From the NCBI GenBank assembly GCA_025769875.1, contig JAGFNK010000128.1, positions 53,425 to 117,424 of the forward strand: a DNA stretch of 64,000 bases, written 5' to 3'. The translations under genes were made by a program, and so were the position numbers. The DNA is from Russula earlei. Its lineage: Eukaryota; Basidiomycota; Agaricomycetes; Russulales; Russulaceae. Under the pieces are notes generated by a model. The model saw only the letters and a list, made by a program, of their open reading frames with translations. It had not been told where the DNA came from and ran no database searches. Every line of letters starts with the position of its first letter. Position 1 is the stretch's first letter. Positions 21,901-33,432 of the stretch are shown here, in pieces.

Positions 21901-23218
21901 TTACTCACACAAGTCACTCCCCTTACGTACTTACCTACCTGATGACCCCATTTTATGATGGGAAGTCTTGAAGGAAGTCCATGATTCCCCAGTGGGAGGA
22001 CACCCTGGCATCACTAACACCTGGGATCTTATAAGAAGGAAATACGAAGGGCCTAGACTCCATCTCTTTGTTGAAGAATACGTCAAGGGATGCACTAAGT
22101 GTCAAGAATCTAAAGCCATCACCACCCTGAAACATGCACCACTCCAACCATTTGATACAAATGTATCAGCTGGTCCCTTCCAATATGTTTCAATGGACAT
22201 TATCACAGATCTTCCAAAGTCCGGATCATATGATTCCATTCTTACCATTGTCGATCAAGGCTGCTCAAAGGCCACAAAGTTTATCCCCTGCAATAAAACC
22301 ATAGATGGTCTGGGCATTGCCATCAATTACCTGGCTAATCTATTTCCATGGTTCGGAATTCCCAAGAGAATTATCTCTGACAGGGACCCCCATTTCAAAG
22401 GAAATTTTGCCAGGGCCATCTGTAAAGCCACAGGGATCAAACAAAATTTGAGTGCCACCTTTCACCCATGCATGGATGGACAAACTGAGCAGATGAACTT
22501 CTGGATAGAAACTTACCTAAGGGAATTCATAAATGGATGGCAAAACAATTGGCACACACTACATCCTATTGCTGAGTTTGCTCACGATAAATGGCAACAT
22601 GAAGGCACCAGGCACACACCACACAAACTTCTCCTTGGTTTCAATCCAACTGCCAAATGGACAACAATGGACATATCTGTTCCCGAGGCCGAAACCTATC
22701 TCAAAATCATGGAACAGGTACGATCCAGGGCACAGGAAGAACTTCTGAAATGTATCAAACCATCAGAAGAACCAAGGAAGCTCAAAGATGGACAACTCAT
22801 GTGGCTGGATGGACATAATCTGGTGGTTAAGGCCCCATCAAAGAAGCTTGCCCCCCGGCATTATGGACCATTTGAGGTGATACAACAACTCACACCAGTG
22901 GCGTACCACATCAAATTGCCCCCTTCAATGAAAATCCACAATGTGTTTCATGTGGATCTTCTCATGCCATTCACTGAAACAGGGGCATATGGCAAAGCTT
23001 TCACCCAACCACCACCTGACATTGTACAAGGAGAAGAAGAATATGAAATTGCTGCTATCATTGGAGACAGGAAGTACTGAGGCAGGACACAATACCTTGT
23101 TCATTGGGAAGGATACCTGGTTTTGGAGCACTCATGGGTCAATTCTGCTGACCTTCATGCTCCAGCTCTACTCAAAGAATACTTGAACTCAAAGACAAAT
23201 TCCCCTGCGGGTGGATGA
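18918..23218 (+). pseudogene. pol: pol of chromovirus C, disrupted, with a mutated RT active site
   Basis: Protease: LLDSGATNNF near 19022-19050. RT: KFDVRWGYNN near 19850, FGLTNAPATFQ near 19955, but the catalytic box reads YMNNGI near 20050, so both active-site aspartates are Asn. RNase H is split by the solo LTR (20644-21526); reading resumes as VSVLKEYRHWLLGA. Integrase (about 21965-23080) is one long open frame with the HHCC zinc region (GHPG...CTKCQ), D (SMDIITDLP), D (IISDRDPHF) and E (DGQTEQMNFWIE). The chromodomain near 23040-23190 has a TGA replacing Arg after GDRKY. Other stops near 19180, 19199, 19353, 19733 and 21956 are TGA. The final stop is TGA 23216-23218. Confidence 0.92.
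20644..21526 (+). repeat. Solo LTR of family C, inside C pol
   Basis: TGTTACACCATTTTCC...GTTACCGTGACA, 883 bp, with ATAGT on both sides (20639-20643 and 21527-21531). Removing it rejoins the RNase H codons. TATATATAAG at 21001-21010 is followed at about 33 bp by TAAGCTTGGTCTC within a GACCAA...TTGGTC hairpin, the same layout as in family A. Confidence 0.92.
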
Positions 23219-23368
23219 GCTCATGTATAAAAACCCTCCTCCAGAACTCGAGACAGCAGAGCATCTTCTACAACTTGCTTGCCATCTCATCCACTCTACC
23301 TACCAAACTCCTTCTTCACCTTCTTCACCTTCCCTATCTTCAAATTCAACCTCTTCCCATTACTGCCA

Positions 23369-24565
23369 ATGTCTCAATCCCCAGTTTATATTCCATCCTC
23401 ACCCATCCCAACCTACTCATCCCCTGCCTACTGTCCCTCGTCCCCAGTCCCCACTTGTGCCTCCCCCGTTCTTGCCTACCCTTCCCCCACACTGTCCTAT
23501 GCTGACATCAATGCCATCACCTCCCCTACTCCCCAACTGGCATGAAGGTCCTTACCCTTCAACAACCCTCCTGCCTATGAGTGTGATGAGGACAACAATG
23601 ACACTGCCACCCAAGTTTGTCTCTCCCCTCTTTCACCATCTGTCTCCCTCTCCTCAACCCTTCTTGGATCTGAGTGCAACGCCCTGGGACTTGACCTTTT
23701 CCCAGCACACACTCCATCCCCATTCTCCCTTGCCAAGCAGTTTGATGCTGCTAAATTCTTCAATGCCCCTCGCCTCCCACAACCCAGCCCTGACTGGATC
23801 CCCTCCTCTGACTACCCCCTCATTGACTTCACCATCCCAGAATACCCAGGAGGAACCGGCTACAGGGCCAACTGGTTTCATATCAAGCTGGAGGCCCAAC
23901 CAGAACCCCTCATCCATGCTACCATTGGAAAGGGAGCCCCCATCTTCTCTTGTGTACTCACACCCATCCCTGCTGCCTGGCCCATCTCTGTACACAACAA
24001 GGAGCAGTGGGACATGCTCCTCGCTAACCAGCCTTACACAGACTTCATCACCAGGGCTATCAAGGACAACAATGACCCCTCCCTTACAGCAGGGGTCAAG
24101 TCTTACAGGTTCCGAATGTCAGAGATACTCAAGAGGAGACAAACCATATGCCTCCTCTTCACACAAATCCTTGAGCACCAGGGCCACCTCAAGGAGGTCA
24201 AACAAACCCTTACTGCCGCCAATACTCTAAATAGGGTTTCCCTTAACCTCTGATGGCAAGACCACAATGAGGAAGAAGAAGGTGATAGTTGCGTACAGGA
24301 ACTTATGTGACTCAATTCATCTTCCTCCGCCGACTCCTTCCAACCTGCTGACTCATCCTTCACCTCCAACAAGTCAAGACCTCCTAGATCTACCCTCATC
24401 TCCACCAGTCACCCCAGAAAAACCTGCTTTCATTGCAGTGAACTGGGGCATATACGACCAGTCTGTCCCCACAGATCAGATTGTGCAACAAAAAGGGTAC
24501 GATCTTCAAAGTTGGACCAACCTTGGAGGAAAGTAGGTCAGCCTTATCGTTGTTCTCACTTCTAG
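23369..24565 (+). pseudogene. ORF3 of chromovirus C: knuckle protein downstream of pol, disrupted
   Basis: Starts at ATG 23369 (MSQSPVYIPSSP), 150 bp after the pol stop, and ends at TAG 24563-24565. The frame is open except for stops at 23543, 24252 and about 24307. A central motif (EPLIHATIGKGAP, about 23903-23940) aligns without gaps with ORF3 of A and B. A DPSLTAGVKSYRF segment near 24075-24113 also aligns with A. One C-terminal CCHC knuckle (CFHCSELGHIRPVC, 24425-24466) is followed by PHRSDC. ORF3 is therefore not peculiar to family A. The function is unknown; RNA or DNA binding is inferred. Confidence 0.78.
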
Positions 24566-24584
24566 GGGCCTTGATGGGGGGTGA

Positions 24585-25010
24585 TGTTACACCATTTTCC
24601 TGTTACATTTACTTCTCACCTTTCGCTATGGACTGCTTGCTTTCATACGTCCCTTTACTTACTGGTCTTGTGATCTCTTATGTCTTGTGACCCCTTCTGT
24701 GTTATCATGTGATCCATACACATCCAGGTAACACTGGATTGCTGTTACTTTGCCTTTGTTTGGTTCTCTTTCCATGTATATTCACTTCTTAGTTTTGACT
24801 GTGCAATGCTGCGCACTTACTGTGCGGCTTCTCAATGGACTGAGTCATACTAGGAAGGGTCTATTGGCCATAACCTGCTTAGCATAAAACACTTCGACCG
24901 CTGCAGGGATCCTTACTCTTTATACACAGGAACCAGCCTGTTTCTTGAACACATCTCTACTATCAACTTGTCTTTACGCTTGAGAACTGACACAGCTAGT
25001 TACTGTGACA
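24585..25010 (+). repeat. 3' LTR of chromovirus C, internally deleted
   Basis: Shares both ends with the 883-bp solo LTR at 20644 but is 426 bp: about 455 bp in the middle, including TATA and the start-site hairpin, are missing near 24828. A polypurine tract (GATGGGGGGTGA) precedes it at 24573-24584. The 5' partner is gone. Confidence 0.85.
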
Positions 25011-26133
25011 ACATGTGTGCATTTCGAGAGGAGTGACATGTGAGATTTTTTGTTCATTAAGAGGGGTTTTTACAAACTGTTTGCATTGTTCATCCTATGT
25101 ATTTACACTAAATGGCATCATCAGGATTAAACAGGGAAGTAGGAGAAGAAAGGTGAGAGACAGAGGAGACGTGGGCGAGACACGTATGGAGTGTGTAAAT
25201 AGAGCTTCATCTTGGCAGTGGAGTGTAGTAGTGTACCAGAACAAAGGGAATTGTAAAGTGAAAGAGAACATAGGTGATCATAAGGTGAAAGAAAACCGAG
25301 GTGATCGTAAGGGGAGTCAGAGTGGGGTATTGTACCTTGTAGCTCAAAACACTCATTTTTTCTATTACTGCTCCAAGGGTCATCATCGAGGCAATGGAGG
25401 CGGACAGGATGAGGCATCCAGTGGTGGTGGTGATGGTGACTGAGGTGCATGCGAGACAAGTGGGAGGGGGTGTGGGGCTTGAGCTGCGATGGGTGATCTG
25501 ACAAGTGGCGAGAGGAGATGGAAAGGGGATGAAAGATGAAGGCACAATGAAGGCCTGTTCAAAAGGTGATGGGTGGGGGCAATGATGTGGGTGGTGAAGG
25601 ATGAGGAGAACACAAAGTAGAATTGTTTGGAGGTGAGGAGTGGATGCATCACATGTCCCGATCGTTGGAGGGAATGAAAGGCGAGCAAGGCTGGTTGAGA
25701 GAGGGAGTGAGATGTGATGAAAGACAGAGGTGAGGGAGGGGTGGTAGCAAGGTGAATGAAAGGCAGGAAAGAAAACAACATGGCAACTGAGAGGCACAAT
25801 GAAAGGGAAAGCAAGGGTTGAAAGGATGGCTGGACCACAGGGCATGAGGTGACAGTTTGCAGTTTTGGGGTCAACAGAGGGGGCTGCATTGGTGGGAGGC
25901 AGTCATGGAGAAAGTAGGAGGAGAGGCAGAACAGGCAGAAGAGTGGGAGAAGGCAAGATGGGTATGTGAGGGGGCATGGTGTGAGGAGTCATTTTGTAGG
26001 GTGTTGGGATCCAAGACAATGTGGTGAGTGGTGCCACGCAAGGGATGGGGCACGGCATCTTGATGGAAGGGATGTTGAGGCCCAAGTGATAATGAAGGGA
26101 TGACAGAGAGGAAGGGAAGTGGAAGGGAGAGAT
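25011..26133. other. GA-rich repeat-like stretch without a gene
   Basis: The plus strand is strongly purine-biased, which leaves several C/T-type open frames on the minus strand made of Ser/Pro/Leu/His. No protein family, splice model or element end is seen. Similar composition recurs at 28430-28690. Confidence 0.35.
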
Positions 26134-27097
26134 TGTCAAGACTCACTGTTGAACTATCCAGTTCAAGAGCGAGGGATAAGCTTGAAGACAAGTCGATAGA
26201 TGTCCAAGATGGTGTGGGCAAAGAGCAGAGTCCAAAGCAGTATCAAGTACCAGAGAGGTACAGTTACTGGTAGAGTAGAGCAGTCACGCAGGGAAGTAGC
26301 CAGGGTGGTCACAAGGGGATGGTCCTTAAAGGAGTATCCCAGGAATGGAGAGTGCCATAAACAAATGGACAGTCTGAAGACTGTCCGTTACTTTATTGAG
26401 CACTTATATACTACAAGAGAACTGCTAAATAGGGAACAAGTCATAACCTTGTTATCAAGCACAATAGATGGATGAGTAAGAAGTCAGGGTATGCTTACTG
26501 AGCATGCTCAGTCATGCTCAGTAAGCTGCTGAGTAAGAGGGCTTCTAATGATGAGTAAGAGCCTCTATTGTCCATATGTTCACTACTTTAGTACATGTGC
26601 AAAGCACCTGATTCATTTGCTGTTAGTTAGTTTAGGGCCGGTCATTTGGGGACTTGTAGTTTGGTTCCAGGAATAGAGTTGTCTATAAGGCCCTTTATAT
26701 AGTTCTATTAGGGTCCTTAGAGTCGACCCTAATACTTCTATTAAGGTCCTTAGTATTGGTTTATAGTTTGTTCTATAGTTATTAGAGGTAGTCTAATAAC
26801 ACGTTGTAGGGTTTTTAGTATTGTGTTAGCGCCTATTGTAGGGCACTTAGAGTCATCCTAAAGGGTCCTTAGGGTGGCTACAATATTGTCCTTTATTGCT
26901 AAAAGGGTTGCCATTAAGTGGGGCTTACTGTATGTTGATTGTGCCAAGAATCACTTGTGCGACAATGCATGCGCGATATTGTGGACACTTCTACTCACCC
27001 CTTTTGTCCGTATGAACAGGGTGAGACCATAGGGACTGGGTTTCCTCTCATAAGGAAGGGTCCTTCAAGGGCCCTCTCCAGAGAATGGTTCATGACA
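26134..27097 (+). repeat. Solo LTR, family G
   Basis: TGTCAAGACTCACTG...GGTTCATGACA, 964 bp, flanked by GAGAT (26129-26133 and 27098-27102). It carries the same AACAAG...CTTGTT segment after the TATA box as the other copies. Confidence 0.92.
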
Positions 27098-27427
27098 GAG
27101 ATAGAGAGAGGAATGACTGAGACAAGAGAGGGAGGGATGTGAACGCAATGTGAATGGGAGAGATGGCGGCATGTGGGTGTGTGAGACAGCAGGGGGTGAC
27201 ATGACTCACCCAGTCAAGAACTGGTTTCAACCAGTCATCTTCCAGTTTCGGTTGAGATTGGTCTGAACTGGTCAAATGACTGCAAATGACCATGTGTAAC
27301 TGGTCACGTGCAGTCCAGTCTGGTTTTTTCAGGATTGGGCAAACCGGAAGGCAGTCACAGTCACAGTCACACCAAAATTGTGGGAAAAACTGGACTTGAC
27401 TGAACTTTGAAGCACTAGTTGGCATAC
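27098..27427. other. No gene seen
   Basis: Non-coding sequence with a short CAGTCA triplication near 27353-27375 and several AACTGGT/ACCAGTT words. Nothing else was recognised. Confidence 0.3.
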
Positions 27428-27537
27428 TCCAGAAGGATCTACCACTCCTTCCCCTCCACAAGTATTGCTTGCTTGACTCAAGCATATCTGCATTGGTAGG
27501 ACACATTTATAGATGTGACCATTGATCTTATTTAAGG
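27428..27537 (+). repeat. Repeat K, copy 1
   Basis: About 110 bp nearly identical, in inverse orientation, to 62932-63046. In each case it abuts another mobile element. The class is unknown. Confidence 0.6.
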
Positions 27538-27758
27538 CCCCTTGGAGCCTTAACACTAAAGCCATCACCACCCTGAAACATGCACCACTACAACCATTTG
27601 ACACAAATGTGTCAGCTGGCCCCTTCCAATATATTTCAATGGACCTTATCACAGATGGTCCAAAATCCGGATCATATGATTCTATTCTCACCATTGTAGA
27701 TCAAGGCTGTTCAAAGGCAGCAAAGTTTATCCTATGCAATAAGACCATTGATGGTCTA

Positions 27759-30700
27759 CTGTAGGGGGTCAGGTAGTTGGCCACCCTGACAAGTTGGCCA
27801 CAGGGGACTTTCTGAACTTTCTAGAGTATTAATGCCTGTGTAGTTGATTTGGGCAGTAGGAACTATGCCCAATGTTGCCTCAAACAAAAGTTCTTACACT
27901 GGCAGTGATTGCTTGATGAGTTAGAGGCATCTGATTGCTGCTGAGTCGGCAATATGACCAATTTGGGAAGGTCACCAGAAGGCCGAACATGGTGGCCATA
28001 CCATAGGTGATTCATTTCGGATGCAAATCCTTCAAAACTTCATGTTTCATGTTTCGTTTCCCTATCTGCTCTTTCTCAGCCATAATTTCTACTGTGATTT
28101 CACTTTTCTGGCCCATGTTACTCAATTCATTTCTACAACATTTCCCATTTCACACTTCAGACAGGCTGCATTCAGCAACACCCATTGGGCTCAGATGACA
28201 ATGTGCATCCAGCACCACCAGGACTTGACATCAGACTGACCTGACCTCTCACTCATAACCTTCAGAATATGTTAAATGAATTTATTTACACCTCAATGTG
28301 CTCGGTGACACTTGTACATGCCATATCAGCATGTCATCCTTTGGAAATTGCTGTGGGACCAGGAGGCAAAAGTCCACCTCTGTTTGAGACAGTAGCTATT
28401 GGGCATTAAATACTACAAACTACAGGGATGCTACTCCTCCAACTAAGGGTCCATGAGCGTGGGATGGCACGGTTTGGATGAGGGGCGAGGGGGGCAGCGA
28501 GCCCTTGGTTTGGATGTTGGAGGACACATCATCAGGGTCCATGCATAGGCACATGGTGGGGCGAGGACAATGGTCCATAGACAATGATGGAGGGGTGAGA
28601 GCAGGCTGAAGGGGAGTCGACAATGGGCAAGAGCAATATGATGAAGGGATAGGGAGTGTAGGGAGCCAACCCAGGGCACGCTGAGTTCATACGACTTGAT
28701 CCAAGGGTGGGTATCAACAGAGAGGAGTGGGTTGCAAAGAGGGGTCCTATTCTGAACTCTTCCTACTACAGAGTAGCTAGGGTGTTTTTATATACAGGAG
28801 AGAGGTACTAGAGATGAAAGGCATGAAAGAGAATCGAGACTGGTTGAGACAGTTGAGGCAGTTGTGAAAGGCTTGAGACACAAGCACATCGCGTGAGGCA
28901 GGGCATGGCGTGCACATGTGGTTGGTGGTGAATGGCCTGGGCAATGCAATCAAGGTCTTGATGTCGCACACAGTGTGGCTTGTGGTGTGTGGTCAGTGGA
29001 TGGCCTGGAACGAGAGGGAGGTGGCAAAGGATAGGAGGAGGCATCACATTGTATTGCATTTCCACACATGATTCCGTGGCCAGCCATATGGCTACCTTAC
29101 ACTCCTGGGGGCTTGAAACTTTGACCATCCTCAGTCAAGCATCTGAATGCAAGTGTTTTGAGCCTTTCGCATCTGAATTGAGGTGGCGGTTGCGGCTGCT
29201 TGTGGAAGATGCAGGGGCGGCAATTGGTGTTTGGCGATGGCGACGATGGAAGAGGCGAAGGCAATGGGAGATGGAGGCGATGGAGACAAGGATGGCGGTG
29301 ATGAGATGGCAGCTGTGTGGCAGTGGTGTTGTCTTGTGGTGGTAGCGGCGTGGTCGTCTCCATTGCAGGCGGCAGCAGCGGGCATGGACAAGGAGCAGAG
29401 GTGTAGGCAGCAAGCATGAGTTCGTAGACAGAGGTGTAGGTGGCGAGGACTCGAGAAGGAGGATACGTGGGGTGGCTTGCACAAGGGTGGCATTTGTCGT
29501 CTTGCAGTGGCGGTGGCGGGGTCGTCTCCACTGCAGGTGTTGGCAGCAGACATGGGCAAGAGTGCATGAACAGATGGGGAGGTGATGTGGGAGGCAGGGT
29601 GCAGTGTGCTGTTGGTGTCAGTGGCTGCCTCTCCTGCAGTGGTGGTGTGGTGGTGGCTGCTGCTCCTTTTGTGGCGTGTCGTGGCTAAGTTCGTGGCCAA
29701 GGCCTTCTTGGTCTTCTGGGGTGGTGCTGGTGGCGAGAGGTTGTGACAGTGCGGCGGTGCTGGTGTCGTGCAAAACTGAGACTGATGCAGCGGGTGCTGA
29801 GACAAAGACTGAGGGTGAGACCAAGGAGGCAGTGATGGACAGAACTGGTGCGGCGACAAAGACAGATGGAGTGGAGGCGATAATGGAGGGCATGGCAATG
29901 GGAAGGGAGACGGCAGTGAGCGACACAGGGGTGACGGCAGACGGTGGGGACAGAGCGGTGGCTGGGACTAGGCCCAGAACGGCGGCGGACAAGGCGACGG
30001 ATGAGGCTGAGGGCGTGGTGGTGGTGGCTGAGACTGAGATGACTGGGGCTGAGGGCATGGCAGAGATGGCAGCGGCTGGAAATACTGGCAATACGGCGGA
30101 CTGGGCTGAAGTGACAAGTGCGGGCGAGGCTAAGATGGAGGCTGATGCGAAGTCAGTGGCTGGCATGACTGAGGCTACTGTGGCGGCAGACGAGACTGAG
30201 CTGGAGATGGGAGACATAGAGGCAACAGCTGGCAATGCTGGTGCTCTGCTGGATGAGGGCGCGGCGGCTAACGAGACGAAGACAGGGTTGGCAGTGAATG
30301 GAACTGGTACGACGGCAGATACTGAGGCTGAGGCTGGGGCCACTGGGGTGGGCAGAGCAGCGACGGAGGTGGGCAAGACTGAGGTGGCGGCAATAGTGAA
30401 GGCGGGCGATGCAGTGAGATTGAGACCCAGGCAGGACGGCAGAGATGTCGAAATCCTACACGTGTAAAACCATCAGATACCACAAATACTTGAAATATTG
30501 TAAGAATACTTACATATTGATATGCTCCCAAAGTTTGAAGCAAATCGATGCACTAGAACATTTAGAAAAAAAGAAATCAGCATTCTGGAGTAGGGGGTAG
30601 GAGTCAACGGCAAGGATTCCCACGGGTGGCCAAGATCGTCGATTTTCTCTGTTTGGCAGTCACCTCGCAAAAATATTCATAGCATGACAACAACACACTC

Positions 30701-30837
30701 TAAAATTATGGCTGTCTTATAGCATCATCCTAAGATATTTGTCCACCCTTCTAATCCCTCAAAACATTCAAAATATGTTCTCAGCTCCCATAAAGCATTG
30801 CATTGGTTTAGGTGGCCAACTACCCGACCTGATACAG
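27759..30837. mobile_element. TA-flanked element J, 3.1 kb, with short inverted ends
   Basis: Inverted ends of about 27 bp: CTGTAGGGGGTCAGGTAG... on the left and the complement of CTGTATCAGGTCGGGTAG... on the right, both continuing TTGGCCACC. TA flanks both sides (27757-27758 and 30838-30839), and removing it restores the integrase fragment. It contains GA-rich sequence shared with the left half of TA element 1 (about 28717-28800 and 29340-30460). No transposase is visible. Confidence 0.75.
29618..30376 (-). CDS. Low-complexity Ala/Ser/Val/Pro-rich open frame in element J
   Basis: A 252-codon frame related block by block to the frame at 16164-17135, with a shared TSTTPEDQEGLGH segment. The plus strand is also open for long stretches (29604-30467) because the repeat is GC-rich and stop-poor, so coding is doubtful. 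No domain is seen. Confidence 0.22.
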   Translation of the reverse strand: MPTSVAALPTPVAPASASVSAVVPVPFTANPVFVSLAAAPSSSRAPALPAVASMSPISSSVSSAATVASVMPATDFASASILASPALVTSAQSAVLPVFPAAAISAMPSAPVISVSATTTTPSASSVALSAAVLGLVPATALSPPSAVTPVSLTAVSLPIAMPSIIASTPSVFVAAPVLSITASLVSPSVFVSAPAASVSVLHDTSTAALSQPLATSTTPEDQEGLGHELSHDTPQKEQQPPPHHHCRRGSH

Positions 30838-30888
30838 TAGGTGTCACCACCAAATACTAATCTGTTTCCATGGTTTGGAATTCCTAAT

Positions 30889-32640
30889 GTAAGGGAGCAT
30901 GTAGTACTAATCTCAGTCGTGTATGTAAAAGATTGAGGGAAAAAACAAAACTAGTTTGGATTATTTACACATACAGCCCGGGATTGTCCGTTCATCCGCC
31001 ACCTGCATCAGGGAAAACTACATCTGTGAAATATCTCTAAATGTCAGTATATACTGGTATATAGGAGAATACCTTGATTATTGGTAATTATCTGAATTTG
31101 AAGGGTCGTCATTTGCATATGTATATTTATTGATAAATATCAACATTATCAGCAAATTGTCCCTACAATATATTGCAGTACTAGAGACCGTAGGACACTG
31201 GGGCTAGGGCAGAGGACAGGACAGGACAGGAGGGGACGATTCGTGGTGCAACATGGCCATGAAAACAAATTTTTCACCGCTTAGCAACTGAACTTCGGTA
31301 AGGGGGAGGGAAAAGATTTTGGGGCTGGAAAGGAGAGGGGAGAGAGGGAGGAGAGGAGATGGCCCCTTTTTGGCGTGTGAATCGCCACGTACATGCGCTG
31401 CGTTGACCCGTTGCTCACAGCCCCTTTTGGCATGGGTAAACTGGAGCAGAGGGGAAGTGAGAGGAATGCTGTGCGCTCAGGAACTGGCATGTATAGGAGC
31501 TGGAGAGGAAAAGAAACAATCAAAAACTGTATAGAAATGAAAACAAAAAAACGCACGCGGTTGTGGCCATCGTGAGATTGTTATATCCACGGCCGAGTCG
31601 TCATGGTCGCCACTGCAGGGGAATGGGTGCCAGTGGGTGGGAGAGTGCCGCCGTCATGGCCATAAGCACATCGCCTTGAAGCCCAACAAGGAACTGTGTA
31701 GTGGGAAGGAGAGGATGAGAGAGAGCGTGTGAAAATGAAACCTAACACACACCGGCGGAAATCACATCTTGGAAAAGCCAGGAAAAAGGAGGCTCACACG
31801 GGTGTGGTGCCAAACGAAACCCACCATCGCAAGTGTTGACAGCTGCATCATCACTGCGGTCCTGGCCATGCTGTTGCTGTGAGAAGAGGTCAAAAAGACC
31901 AAGTGAGAAATAAAAATAAATAAAAATGCACACCAGGTTCGTGGTTTCACAGAAGCGTTCTTGTGGCCATTTTGGTCATGTCTGGTGTTGACCCCATGGG
32001 TCTTGACAGCTGCGTCATCACCGCAGTCCTGGCCGTGCTGTTGCCATGAACAAAGTGTGTCAAATGAAAGAAATAAAAAAAAGTGCACTGGGTTTGTGGA
32101 CACAGAACCAATTTCATGGGCATTGGGTATTCTTGTGGTCTTGGCCTGGAGTTGCCACGTGTCACTACAGTGACACAGGAGGACAGGGGATTTGGGGGAA
32201 GCAGGTAGAAGAAGAGCTTTCAGGGGCCTGCTTGGAAGAAGGGTGTGGGAAGGAGAGGGAGAGAGGATGAGAGAGAGGGCATGAAAATGAACACACCATA
32301 GCTTGTGGAAAATTTCAAATCACCTGTGAATTAGCCAGTGAAATTTTGAGGAGACTGGCAGCTTGGGAGTCTTGAACTGGGATCATGGGGAAGGAAGAGT
32401 GGGAATGGGAAGGACAGAGGGAGAGGAAGGATGGCAAAACGAAAAACAAAGATGTGAAGACACGGCGGTTGAAACCCATATTCGTCGAAGTGTTCACCTC
32501 ATTCCCACAAGTGTGGCACTGTCATTCTGGACAAGTGCGACTGTTTTAGACACAGCTATTTGACTGTTCATTAATATCAGATTTCTTGATCAGTGCTGGA
32601 AGCAGCTACAATCACCTTTGGATTGTCTCCAAATTACACC
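30889..32640. other. Non-coding region with internal duplications
   Basis: A segment of about 130 bp containing TTGACAGCTGC and GGTCCTGGCC-type words occurs twice (about 31825-31955 and 32005-32105). A GAGAGGATGAGAGAGAG-containing stretch is also repeated (about 31705 and 32255). No convincing protein, RNA gene or element end was found. Confidence 0.35.
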
Positions 32641-32803
32641 TTCAACTTCTATATCAGAATATCTATACAGTATGTAGCAATATGGAGAGTACTCATATTT
32701 TAATGATATTTCAGAAATGTGGGATCAGAATATCTACAGTATCTTGGAATATGTAACAATATGGAGAATACTCATATTTACTGATATTTCAGAAATGTAG
32801 GAT
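32641..32803. repeat. Two-copy tandem repeat of about 80 bp
   Basis: TATCAGAATATCTA...TTTCAGAAATGTGGGA occurs twice in tandem (about 32648-32724 and 32725-32803). The second copy overlaps the 3' end of the minus-strand gene, so the last codons of that gene may be repeat-derived. Confidence 0.6.
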
Positions 32804-33432
32804 TCCCTGATGTGGTGGCTGCACGTCCCATATGTTCAACATGTAATTTTGGAGATCTTCCCGGAGACGCCGCCGCTCCGATTCTAGCGTTTCCATCCGA
32901 GCTCGTAGGTTTTCGTATGTGATCCCGGAATTGGCAACGTGACCGTTCAGCGTCTGCACCGGTATCTCCGTCTCTTCGAGAAATTTTTTCAACACTAGCG
33001 CCTTTGCGATCGGCTTGTCGTCTCCGATGCCGGATAAGCTCTTCTTCATCTTCGCCCGGGAGTTGTCCACCCTCACCAGCTGGTGATATGCATCTTGGCG
33101 TATTTTCTGTATTCTTTGCTGCTGGGGCGTACTGGATTCGGGATTAGCATTTCTGCAAAGCTAAGTAAATTTCAGGGGTAAAGAGAACACGAAGAGGTCG
33201 GCGTACCCTGAAGGAATCGCGAACGATGGAGCGATGCCAAGAGCGAGGCAGATTATGCCAAAAACAGAGGTCCACATGTACTTCTTTGGGTAGTAATATA
33301 GATTTTTTGAAGGCTGTCAAAAGCTGTATGAACAAGACAGCGGCGTACAAAGTTTAGAAAGAAATTCTCCGTAACCAGTACCTGCTGGCAATGTCGTGAA
33401 TTGGAATTATCGCACCTAGAGAGAGTTTGCAT
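32789..33432 (-). CDS. Unrecognised three-exon protein with one membrane helix and charged tail
   Basis: Proposed exons are 33432-33382, 33313-33207 and 33152-32789 (173 residues). GT-AG introns of 68 and 54 nt join in phase; the first has a CTAAA-type branch site. Exon 2 encodes a hydrophobic stretch (MWTSVFGIICLALGIAPSFA) that reads as one membrane helix. Exon 3 is soluble, rich in Gln/Lys/Arg/Glu, with a likely coiled coil (LRARMETLESERRRLREDLQ). I know no matching family. The ATG choice and 17-residue first exon are tentative; the last 14 codons run into a tandem repeat. It is the only apparent host gene between the transposon nests. A location in an internal membrane is inference. Confidence 0.5.

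Larger units (their letters stand above)
18918..25010 (+). mobile_element. Chromovirus C, 5'-truncated, degenerate
   Basis: Begins abruptly next to TA element 1 at the protease; LTR, gag and leader are missing. It continues through RT, RNase H, integrase and chromodomain to ORF3 and a 3' LTR at 24585-25010. It holds a solo LTR of its own family at 20644-21526. It is a lineage distinct from A and B, as judged by protein divergence throughout pol. Confidence 0.9.
27550..30888 (+). pseudogene. Integrase fragment of a C-type chromovirus, split by a TA-flanked element
   Basis: 27550-27758 encodes the integrase piece around the first catalytic Asp (SMDLITDGPKSGSYDSILTIVDQGC), closely matching 22120-22310 of element C. 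Reading resumes at 30840 and covers NLFPWFGIP before ending near 30888. The intervening 3079 bp is element J. No LTRs are attached, so this is a relic. Confidence 0.8.

Noticed and set aside
23211..24230. Long Ser/Pro/Thr-rich frame overlapping ORF3 of element C
   Set aside because: It is a shadow of ORF3; the ORF3 frame has the conserved motif and the knuckle.
27535..27560. TTAAGGCCCCTTGGAGCCTTAA as an excised MITE footprint
   Set aside because: It resembles two fused MITE tips, but only about 7-9 bp match on each side, so chance cannot be excluded.
30889..32640. A possible gene in the region of duplicated G/C-rich words
   Set aside because: No frame persists across both copies and no splice model gives a protein.
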